From: DAOTMI01 sp964605545
Lineage (GTDB): Bacteria; Patescibacteriota; Microgenomatia; UBA12405
Direction: 5' to 3'
DNA: 15,189 bases
Assembly: GCA_964605545.1 (NCBI GenBank)
Contig: CAZSCX010000014.1
Span: forward strand, 1 to 15,189
The position numbers were made by a program, and so were the translations under genes. Shown here in pieces: positions 6,846 through 12,950 of the stretch (the first letter of the stretch is position 1; each line of letters begins with the position of its first letter). The notes beneath the pieces were generated by a model that saw only the letters and a list, made by a program, of their open reading frames with translations, had not been told where the DNA came from and ran no database searches.

Positions 6846-7265
6846 ATGAAAAATAAAAAATCTGGATTTACTCTTTTTGAGCTTTTGGTTAGTATTTCGA
6901 TTATCGCCATATTAACGGTAATTGCGATGGTAAGTTATTCTAGTGCTCAGAAAAAGGCAAGAGATGCCAAAAGAATTCAAGATGTCGATGCGGTGGGAAA
7001 AGCGTTGGAGAGTTATTATAGTGATGAAAATGAATACCCGGCCGACCAATCTAGTTTAAGTAATTTGGTTGATGATTATATTCAACAATTGCCGACAGTC
7101 TTAAAGGCTGGTGACACAATTTCTTATTCTTTGATCAATACAAGTCAATCTTGTTATTGTATGAGTGTTGAAGAATCTGGTCGGGGTAATTCGACGGCAG
7201 AAACTTGTGCTATGGGAACTGGAGTGACTGGTCCATATTATTGTCGTAAAGGGCAACAAGAGTAA
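6846..7265 (+). CDS. Type IV prepilin (minor, PulG-like)
   Basis: A 139-aa prepilin with leader MKNKKSG and cleavage SG|FTLFELLVS; Glu is at +5, and Phe replaces the usual Ile at +4. It is followed by KARDAKRIQDVDAVGKALESYYSD and EYPAD, matching the PulG-like pattern of the two genes before it, while the heads differ. Four cysteines near the C-terminus (SCYC, ETC, YYC). It starts 14 nt after the preceding stop in a very AT-rich spacer, and its TAA overlaps the next ATG (TAATG), so the next gene is probably translationally coupled. Likely a minor pilin or pseudopilin; the exact role cannot be read from sequence. Confidence 0.93.
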   Translation: MKNKKSGFTLFELLVSISIIAILTVIAMVSYSSAQKKARDAKRIQDVDAVGKALESYYSDENEYPADQSSLSNLVDDYIQQLPTVLKAGDTISYSLINTSQSCYCMSVEESGRGNSTAETCAMGTGVTGPYYCRKGQQE

Positions 7266-7756
7266 TGAAAAAAAAAGGATTTACTTTAATTGAATTAGTT
7301 GTGGCTATTGTAATTTTATTATTGTTTACCGGTGGTGGTATTTTGACGATGAATAATTTTAATGACAAACAAAAAGCATTAGGAGTACGATCAGAAATTA
7401 AATCGATGCTGGATCTAACTCGTAATTATGCTTCAACGATGCAATATGCTGCCGATGCGGCTCCTGGTGTCTCCCCTGTTTATTATAAATTTAATATTAC
7501 CGATTTTAATGGAAAAATTTCATTGGAATATAGCAATGATGATCTTGGTAATTTTGATAAAAATGATAGAAATTGGGCTAATCAGGGGGTGACAATTAGT
7601 GGTGATTTGACAATTTGTTATGAACCATTTGAAGCAGTGCAATATGATTGTGGTGTGGGATCGACAGCGACAAAAACAATTTCGGTAAATCGAGGTGGAG
7701 TAAGTTATAGTTTAGAAATTGATCCTTATGGCAAAATATCAGAAATTAATCCTTGA
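7265..7756 (+). CDS. Minor prepilin, GspH/FimT-like
   Basis: A 163-aa prepilin starting at the TAATG overlap. Leader MKKKG, cleavage KKG|FTLIELVVA with Glu at +5. After the helix (AIVILLLFTGGGILTM) comes an extended beta-rich region ending in VNRGGVSYSLEIDPYGKISEI, which resembles the C-terminal strands of GspH/FimT pseudopilins. Two cysteines (TIC, YDC). It is the first of an H-I-J type series: the next two genes look like PilV/GspI and PilW/GspJ. In known systems such pilins prime pilus assembly and stay near the tip. The last 29 nt overlap the next gene. The family call is by pattern and order, so moderate; the prepilin call is firm. Confidence 0.88.
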   Translation: MKKKGFTLIELVVAIVILLLFTGGGILTMNNFNDKQKALGVRSEIKSMLDLTRNYASTMQYAADAAPGVSPVYYKFNITDFNGKISLEYSNDDLGNFDKNDRNWANQGVTISGDLTICYEPFEAVQYDCGVGSTATKTISVNRGGVSYSLEIDPYGKISEINP

Positions 7757-8168
7757 GAAGGGACAAGGATTAATAGAAGTTTTGATTTCAGTGGGAATAA
7801 TTGTTTTAATTTTGGCGGGAATAGTGCCGATGATGTTAACGGCGATGGCTTCAAAAACAAAAACTTTTGAGAGGAAAAAGGCAATAGAATTGGCAGAAAT
7901 AAAAATGGAAGATGTGGTGAATGAAGAAAAAAATAATGGAGCAAATTTTTGGCCTGATGAAGGGGAAGATTTTCCTGATGCAGGTGTACAATCGGCAGAT
8001 ACAGAAGGTTTTGCCGGTTATAGTTATCAAATAATTTATACACCAAATGGAGCGACTTCTCCTTGTGTGGTTGAGGATAATAATTGCGTTGATGTCAATG
8101 TGGAAGTGACCTGGATAAAGGATCCGACAAAAAAAGTATCCTTTAGTCGTTTTTTTGCCAGAAACTAA
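7728..8168 (+). CDS. Minor prepilin, PilV/GspI-like
   Basis: A 146-aa prepilin. The ATG at 7728 (leader MAKYQKLILEKG) is preferred over a TTG three codons upstream. The cleavage site is KG|QGLIEVLISV with Gln at +1 and Glu at +5; the GQ-x-LIEVLI pattern is typical of PilV/GspI-type minor pilins. The hydrophobic helix (GIIVLILAGIVPMML) is followed by KAIELAEIKMEDVVNEE, like the GspI/PilV segment rich in A, L and E. Two cysteines (SPC, NNC) lie near the C-terminus. The start sits 29 nt inside the end of the preceding gene, indicating coupled translation. It probably belongs to the tip or priming complex with its neighbours. Confidence 0.88.
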   Translation: MAKYQKLILEKGQGLIEVLISVGIIVLILAGIVPMMLTAMASKTKTFERKKAIELAEIKMEDVVNEEKNNGANFWPDEGEDFPDAGVQSADTEGFAGYSYQIIYTPNGATSPCVVEDNNCVDVNVEVTWIKDPTKKVSFSRFFARN

Positions 8169-8181
8169 GTATAATGAAGTA

Positions 8182-8589
8182 ATGAGAAAAGGATTCACTT
8201 TATTGGAATTAGTCGTGGTGATGACAGTGATTGCTGTAATTATGGTAATGGTGATGACAATAATGGCTAATACTTTTAAAGCTAATAATCGGACAATTGC
8301 TATGGGGAAAATTAATGAAAATGGAAGTTATGCTTTGGAACAGATTAGGCGTTATTTTTTAGATAAAACAGTGTGCGATGGTAGTGTTATAAGAGTGACA
8401 GACAATATTTTGTATTTAAACGATGTCACCATAACAAAAAATGAGGTAAGTGTGGGAACAACAGAAAATTCTTGTGATGTGGACAATAATGTTTTGACGA
8501 TTGGTTTTACTCTAACTGCCGGGGCGGATAAGTCAATCGAATTTAGGTCAGAAAAATCATTTACAACTAAAATAGTTTTGAGAAATTGA
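8182..8589 (+). CDS. Minor prepilin, PilW/GspJ-like
   Basis: A 135-aa prepilin. The ATG at 8182 gives the minimal leader MRKG and cleavage KG|FTLLELVVV with Glu at +5; a TTG at 8155 would extend it nine residues into the previous gene and is less likely. The helix (MTVIAVIMVMVMTIMA) is followed by NENGSYALEQIRRYFLD, a pattern typical of PilW/GspJ proteins (x-ALExIRR). The C-terminal part is beta-rich with two cysteines (TVC, NSC). The stop TGA overlaps the ATG of the large secreted protein (TGATG), which ties that protein to the minor pilins. Confidence 0.88.
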   Translation: MRKGFTLLELVVVMTVIAVIMVMVMTIMANTFKANNRTIAMGKINENGSYALEQIRRYFLDKTVCDGSVIRVTDNILYLNDVTITKNEVSVGTTENSCDVDNNVLTIGFTLTAGADKSIEFRSEKSFTTKIVLRN

Positions 8590-10439
8590 TGAAAAAAATA
8601 ATATTATTTATTTTGATTTTGTTTTTGTTTTCAATAAGAAATGTGATGGCTTTGGTTAGTGAGTCGACTTTAAAAAATATTTATTACTATTGTCCTGGTG
8701 AGCGTCAATCATGTAAAAAGGGTTGTTTGGATCAAAAATTTGATACAACTTGCGATGATGCTTCTCATATTGGTTATGAAAGTGGAGTGATCCACTTGGG
8801 TGATGTTTATAAAGATCAGTGTTCTACTGGAGCTACTTGTACAGCTGGTGGATGTTATTGTGATTATAATCCAACGGCGCAATGGCAGTGTGATAGGGAT
8901 TGTCAAAATGTGGTTAGTTATTGTGATATGAGTGGTGGCAGTTATACGTGTGTTTCAAAAGTTCCGAGTTGCCCAATAGTAAGTATTGGTAATGATAATT
9001 GTAATTCGTTGATAGGTAGATGTTCGATGGCTGGAGTGACCGAAACAAGTAAATGTTTTGATAATACAAAAGAATGTAGTAGTAAATGTTGTAGGTCTTA
9101 TTGGAGTAGTTGGAGTGATACTTGTACCAAAAAATGTGGTCAGACTCGGACACGAACATGTGTTGGAGGTCAGTCTTGTGTTGATAATCTGTGTACAGGA
9201 AGTAGTAGTGAGGTGTGTCCTGGTGATGATTTGGTGAACTTGGACCAAGTGGAACTTGACTCCCCTATTGGAACAGTGGATAAACCGGTATTTTTGGATA
9301 AACCGGTAATTTTAAAATGGAAAGATATTGCCGACGAAACAGAATATCGGATAGAAATTTATGATCAAAATAATAGTTTAGTAAAGAGGGTCGAAAAAAT
9401 TACCGGTACCAGTTATCAAATAGACAATACACTTTTGAGTAATGAAAAAATTTATCATTGGCGCGTTCAAGGAGTGAATAGCAATTGTAATGGTATTATT
9501 CCCGAACAAATTGGATTTTTTTCGGATTATGGTTATTTTCGATTAAAACATAAAGTAAAAGTTAGTGGTAGTTTGTTTTTACTTGACAAGATTGTAAAAA
9601 GTGAAGAATATGATTTGGAGTTTAATCATGAAGGGGAAATTTTTAGTCCGGAAGTGACAGAGGCAAATGATATTCAATATTCGGTTAACGATTTAATTTG
9701 GGGTTACGATTATTCGGTTAAATTTATTCCAAAAAATGATATCAGTATAGAAAGAGTTTTATTAAATCAAAAACCTATTTGGAATTTGACCAACAATACG
9801 GCCTTTTTTAATTTAGAAGATTATGGTGAAGCCTCATTAAATTCTATGGTTATGAATTTTTATTTAAGTAAAATTAATGAGCCTTGGTATCAGACTGATG
9901 ATGGTGGAGTGTGGGCGAATACGATAAAAAATGTAGTGCCGGCAGGAAATAAATTTGCCAATAAGGGGATGGTAATGGGAGAGGTAATTAATTGTGAAAA
10001 ATGTGAATTTGATAATGATTGGGTATTTGAAGATGTTCCTGGTCCAAAAAAATTAGTTTGGGGAGAATTGATGGAATTTTTGAGTCGAGTCCAAGGTGAT
10101 AAAGATTGGTTGGAGGTGAGCGAGGGGGACAAAATTTTTGAAAATAATTCTTCAAATAATGGATTTAAATTTTATGCTGTCAAAGGGAATGTAGTCATAA
10201 AACCGGAAGTGACCAATATCAATGGCATTATTATTGCCATGGGAAATATTAGTGCCAATGAAGGAACAGAGCAATTGACAATCAATGGTTTGTTGTTTGC
10301 TAATGGCAATATAGTTTTAAAAAGGGACGATCAAAATAATAATTTACCTGGGGTGAGAGTGATCTACCATCCCGAATATTTGTTTTACTTACCATCAGAG
10401 TTATTTGTTTCTTATGCTAACTGGAAACAGGGAGTCTAG
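8589..10439 (+). CDS. Large secreted Cys-rich protein with thrombospondin type-1-like repeat; candidate pilus-tip/surface adhesin
   Basis: A 616-aa protein starting at the TGATG overlap. A Sec signal peptide is clear: MKK, then a hydrophobic core and NVMA|LVSES. Residues about 30-210 are Cys-rich (25 cysteines). Within them a TSP1-like repeat runs about 169-210: WSSWS (172-176), then CTKKCG, then RTRTC, the tryptophan-arginine ladder and cysteines of that fold. Residues about 222-320 look like a fibronectin III-type domain (TEYRIEIYD, then IYHWRVQG). A beta module ends in PWYQ (432-435), and the C-terminal 180 residues contain repeated NGIIIAMGNI and NGLLFANGNIVLK strands suggesting a small beta-solenoid, closing with LPSELFVSYANWKQ. 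Its place between PilW-like and PilX-like genes resembles that of PilY1-type tip proteins, though no similarity to PilY1 is seen. Adhesin role is inferred. Confidence 0.9.
   Translation: MKKIILFILILFLFSIRNVMALVSESTLKNIYYYCPGERQSCKKGCLDQKFDTTCDDASHIGYESGVIHLGDVYKDQCSTGATCTAGGCYCDYNPTAQWQCDRDCQNVVSYCDMSGGSYTCVSKVPSCPIVSIGNDNCNSLIGRCSMAGVTETSKCFDNTKECSSKCCRSYWSSWSDTCTKKCGQTRTRTCVGGQSCVDNLCTGSSSEVCPGDDLVNLDQVELDSPIGTVDKPVFLDKPVILKWKDIADETEYRIEIYDQNNSLVKRVEKITGTSYQIDNTLLSNEKIYHWRVQGVNSNCNGIIPEQIGFFSDYGYFRLKHKVKVSGSLFLLDKIVKSEEYDLEFNHEGEIFSPEVTEANDIQYSVNDLIWGYDYSVKFIPKNDISIERVLLNQKPIWNLTNNTAFFNLEDYGEASLNSMVMNFYLSKINEPWYQTDDGGVWANTIKNVVPAGNKFANKGMVMGEVINCEKCEFDNDWVFEDVPGPKKLVWGELMEFLSRVQGDKDWLEVSEGDKIFENNSSNNGFKFYAVKGNVVIKPEVTNINGIIIAMGNISANEGTEQLTINGLLFANGNIVLKRDDQNNNLPGVRVIYHPEYLFYLPSELFVSYANWKQGV
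9277..9312 (+). repeat. 18-nt tandem duplication in the secreted protein gene
   Basis: TGGATAAACCGGTA occurs at 9277-9290 and again at 9295-9308, offset by 18 nt, so a six-residue unit (DKPVFL then DKPVIL) is duplicated in frame. It sits at the start of the fibronectin-like domain and looks like a small recent slippage or duplication. Confidence 0.7.
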
Positions 10440-10457
10440 TAAACAGTAAACAGTAAA
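10438..10457 (+). repeat. Short tandem repeat AGTAAAC in the intergenic spacer
   Basis: About 2.9 copies of the 7-mer AGTAAAC fill the 20-nt spacer between the secreted protein and the PilX-like gene, overlapping the upstream stop. No Shine-Dalgarno sequence is visible. Copy number could vary by slippage and change the spacing to the next start. Confidence 0.7.
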
Positions 10458-10459
10458 AA

Positions 10460-11176
10460 ATGAATAAAAAAATTAAAAAAAATAAAGGGCAGGCCCGCCT
10501 GCATCGCTTTGCGAAGCAATGCGGGCAGGTGATGCTGGCGATATTGCTTTTGGGGACTTTTGTGATGACATTGGGGTTGACGATTTCCAAGAGAACAATT
10601 GGAGAAATACGGATAGATACTGATGAAGAAATGTTAAAAGATGCTTTTAATGTGGCGGAATCTGGTATTGATTATTTTTTGAAAACCGAAAATGGTAATT
10701 ATAGTCCGGAAAATATTGAAATGATGGCCAAGGTGACAAAAGATACCGAAGTGTTTGATAACACCAAAGCGTTGGTATACAAAAATAAAATTGAGGTTAA
10801 TTTAGATTTAAGTAAATTTGATGGTAGTTCTTTGAAAGTTCAGATAAATAGAAATGCCAAAATTAGATTGGATCTTTTTTGGGGAAATAATCGAGTAGAG
10901 AGATTTTTGTTTGATAGACAAGACGGCAGTGATACGATTTCTATACCGGCTGGGGGTAAGAAATATTTAAAGATTATGTCGATTGATGGAAAATCATGTG
11001 ATTTTACGATTATTCCTTCCGGGGGAAAATTTGAACAATCGGTGATTACTTCAATTGGTTATGCCAAAAAGAGTGATCCAAATGGAGTTAAAACAGTGAT
11101 ATCGACAGAAGAGGAATTCAGTATCCCCTATTTTCTTCTTGACGCGGTGACGGCAGTGGGCGGGGTGAGTAATTAA
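10460..11176 (+). CDS. PilX/GspK-like pilus tip-complex protein with an insertion in its leader
   Basis: A 238-aa protein. After an Arg/Lys-rich leader, GQVMLAILLLGTFVMTLGLT forms a hydrophobic helix, followed by SKRTIGEIRIDTDEEMLKDAFNVAESGIDYFL. This matches the PilX N-terminal pattern, in which the helix is followed by an AFxxAExG motif. Cleavage would be CG|QVMLAILL; Glu at +5 is absent, as in GspK-type components. The leader contains a 36-nt in-frame palindromic insertion (10487-10529) that repeats Gly-Gln on both sides, lengthening the leader from 10 to 22 residues while keeping Gly at -1. One cysteine in the mature protein (KSC). It completes an H-I-J-K-like order with the genes upstream. 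The gene ends 1 nt before the convergent minus-strand gene. Confidence 0.85.
   Translation: MNKKIKKNKGQARLHRFAKQCGQVMLAILLLGTFVMTLGLTISKRTIGEIRIDTDEEMLKDAFNVAESGIDYFLKTENGNYSPENIEMMAKVTKDTEVFDNTKALVYKNKIEVNLDLSKFDGSSLKVQINRNAKIRLDLFWGNNRVERFLFDRQDGSDTISIPAGGKKYLKIMSIDGKSCDFTIIPSGGKFEQSVITSIGYAKKSDPNGVKTVISTEEEFSIPYFLLDAVTAVGGVSN
10487..10529. repeat. 36-nt in-frame palindromic insertion with 7-nt flanking repeats
   Basis: GGGCAGG is present at 10487-10493 and 10523-10529, exactly 36 nt apart. Between and including the second copy is an imperfect palindrome: arms 10494-10509 and 10514-10529, loop TGCG, with 13 Watson-Crick pairs, one G-T and two C-A mismatches of 16. The GC-rich element contrasts with its AT-rich surroundings. 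It adds 12 codons (ARLHRFAKQCGQ) and recreates the Gly-Gln cleavage context. It looks like a dispersed miniature palindromic element; the flanking 7-mers may be a target duplication or part of the element. Confidence 0.75.
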
Positions 11177-11177
11177 A

Positions 11178-12860
11178 TTATTCCGCTTTCATTTGTTGAT
11201 AGGCTTGGTCGATTTGGGCGCGGAGGGATTCGATTTGTAGTTTTTTTAAATCTTTTTCGATTTCTCTTTGGATTTCGGTGGGGAGAGAACTGGGATTGGT
11301 TTCAAAAACGATTTTGGCGCGTTTGTAATTATCGACGCGACCGTCTTTGGCTAATTCAAATTCGGCTAGATCGGCGGCATCAATACGGCCATCTTTATTT
11401 AAATCACATTTTTCGGTTTGACTAGTCCAATCGTTATCGCCTTTGAATTTTCCGAATTCATCCATGATAATTTGTTCATCTTTTGGCCCGACCCAGGTGT
11501 CGGAATCAAAGTCGGTTTTATTTTGTCTACTAACACCTTGATTTGGATACGCATAACCAATATCATTTACGGTAAAATAGATTTGATTTCCTTTATCATC
11601 TTCAACACTAATATTTGAAATTAAATGTGCATAACATAAATTTGGAGTATCTTTTTTTATGTGTTCATAAAGCGAAAATATTTTGGTATTTTTTTCAGAT
11701 GTTATTGGTTTATTGAATTCAATTATTATTTCGTAATTTTTTGGATCGAAGGAAAACTTAGCTTTTTCTTTAAGATTTTTATCTAATTGACCCGCTAGAA
11801 TATCGTAGATATTGGAATCTCTATTGTTTTTATAGATTGAAAATTTAATCTTTTTAACATCTTTTAGATTATTAACGAATAAGCTTCGCTCTTTCATACC
11901 TGTAAGATCAAGGTATTCATCAGAAGCCATTGTTCCTTTTTGGTAATCAATTACAGATTTTGGTCTATTATCCCAATTAAAGTAAGCTGGTTCTTTAATA
12001 CCATCTAATTCGGCGAAACGGCAGAGACCGGTGGCGATTATTTGTTTTGCATTTTTATCTTGAACATTTTTGTTTTGAAGAAAAACAACAAAACCGGATT
12101 GTTTGCGATTTTGATCTGTTATTTTATTAAGGTTAAAAGAATAGGAAAGTATTCCTTCTTTACTAATTTTTCTTCCTATCCCAAGAGGACTTAACGGTGA
12201 TTCAAGAAAGACATTTCTATATGTTCGTTCACCGTTTTCGGCATTAACGTTAACCCAGTCTTGGTAGGCGATAACGACTAAATTGTAATTGTTACTGTTG
12301 AGAAGTTTTTTTTCTGTAGTGGTAAATTCGACTTCATATTTTTTGTTTTTTTCGACTTCATTGATACTAAATTTGCCTTGTTGTTGCGGATTTTCTTTGG
12401 TGTGACTAATTAGAGATTCAAATTGATTATCAATATTTCCGCTAAAAGCGTTATTTGATTTACCATTGAATATCAACTGTGGAATTAAATTATAATTATT
12501 TGGTGGTGAAAGAAGATAGTAATTAGCTCTTTTATTTGATTCATCAGTGGCATAGACATCGTTATTACTGCCTTTTTTGAGAGGAAGTCTAATAATAAAG
12601 AACGAATCCGATTCAATCTTGTTTAAGTATCGCATTACTTCTACAGTAGCAATTCCACTTTCGTATTTTGACCAAGTAATAAATTCTCCCAATTGAGTAT
12701 TATTGAGATTAATATTAGCGTTTTCAGCTTCACTTTTTTTAGTATTTAGAGAGATGCCAAGAGTGGTGGCGAGGGCAAGGAGAGCGGAGACAGGTTTAGT
12801 CCATTTTTTTTCGGTAGATTTTGAGGGAGAGGGGTTGATAGGAGCTGATTCTGTATTCAT
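11178..12860 (-). CDS. Secreted protein with C-terminal dockerin-like calcium-binding module, possible Omp28/cohesin-like core
   Basis: A 560-aa protein from the ATG at 12860; an ATG at 12875 in the same frame would add five residues but overlaps a promoter-like box. Residues about 20-35 (WTKPVSALLALATTLGISL) form a signal peptide or membrane anchor. The middle contains YNLVVIAYQDWV, ERTYRNVFLESPL and SGFVVFLQNKN, a pattern reminiscent of Omp28-type domains, then a beta-rich segment (about 325-445) that could be cohesin-like; both are tentative. Near the C-terminus are two EF-hand/dockerin loops: D450-F-D-S-D-T-W-V-G-P-K-D461, and the near-perfect DLNKDGRIDAAD (486-497). A helical, Glu/Lys/Gln-rich tail of about 35 residues follows, unusual after a dockerin. 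Convergent with the PilX-like gene, divergent from the next. Extracellular, calcium-stabilised; specific function unknown. Confidence 0.88.
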   Translation of the reverse strand: MNTESAPINPSPSKSTEKKWTKPVSALLALATTLGISLNTKKSEAENANINLNNTQLGEFITWSKYESGIATVEVMRYLNKIESDSFFIIRLPLKKGSNNDVYATDESNKRANYYLLSPPNNYNLIPQLIFNGKSNNAFSGNIDNQFESLISHTKENPQQQGKFSINEVEKNKKYEVEFTTTEKKLLNSNNYNLVVIAYQDWVNVNAENGERTYRNVFLESPLSPLGIGRKISKEGILSYSFNLNKITDQNRKQSGFVVFLQNKNVQDKNAKQIIATGLCRFAELDGIKEPAYFNWDNRPKSVIDYQKGTMASDEYLDLTGMKERSLFVNNLKDVKKIKFSIYKNNRDSNIYDILAGQLDKNLKEKAKFSFDPKNYEIIIEFNKPITSEKNTKIFSLYEHIKKDTPNLCYAHLISNISVEDDKGNQIYFTVNDIGYAYPNQGVSRQNKTDFDSDTWVGPKDEQIIMDEFGKFKGDNDWTSQTEKCDLNKDGRIDAADLAEFELAKDGRVDNYKRAKIVFETNPSSLPTEIQREIEKDLKKLQIESLRAQIDQAYQQMKAE

Positions 12861-12865
12861 TGCCA

Positions 12866-12895
12866 ATTTTATCATATTTTAGCTGTTATTGTCAA
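12866..12895 (-). promoter_or_regulatory. Promoter of the minus-strand dockerin gene, probably leaderless
   Basis: On the minus strand a perfect -35 TTGACA (12890-12895) is followed after 18 nt by TAAAAT (12866-12871, 5 of 6 to consensus). The ATG at 12860 begins 5 nt after the -10, so transcription would start at or next to the A of the start codon. This supports 12860 over 12875 as the true start, because the latter ATG overlaps the -10 region. Confidence 0.6.
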
Positions 12896-12910
12896 ATATT
12901 ATAGGTTGTT

Positions 12911-12939
12911 TTGAGTTTAATAATTATTTTAATTATGTT
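12911..12939 (+). promoter_or_regulatory. Candidate promoter of the second large secreted protein
   Basis: TTGAGT (12911-12916), 17 nt, then TATGTT (12934-12939) within the 90-nt divergent intergenic region. A Shine-Dalgarno-like AGGA (12940-12943) lies 7 nt before the ATG at 12951. The two signals conflict somewhat, because a start 6-7 nt after the -10 would leave AGGA outside the transcript; one of them may be chance. Confidence 0.35.
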
Positions 12940-12950
12940 AGGATTAATTA

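Noticed and set aside
6548..8198. Several antisense open frames within the prepilin genes
   Set aside because: His/Tyr/Asn/Leu-rich compositions are typical of the complement of AT-rich coding sequence; each lies opposite a convincing prepilin.
11418..11618. Plus-strand 66-codon open frame
   Set aside because: It is opposite the dockerin motif region of the minus-strand gene and has no recognisable feature.
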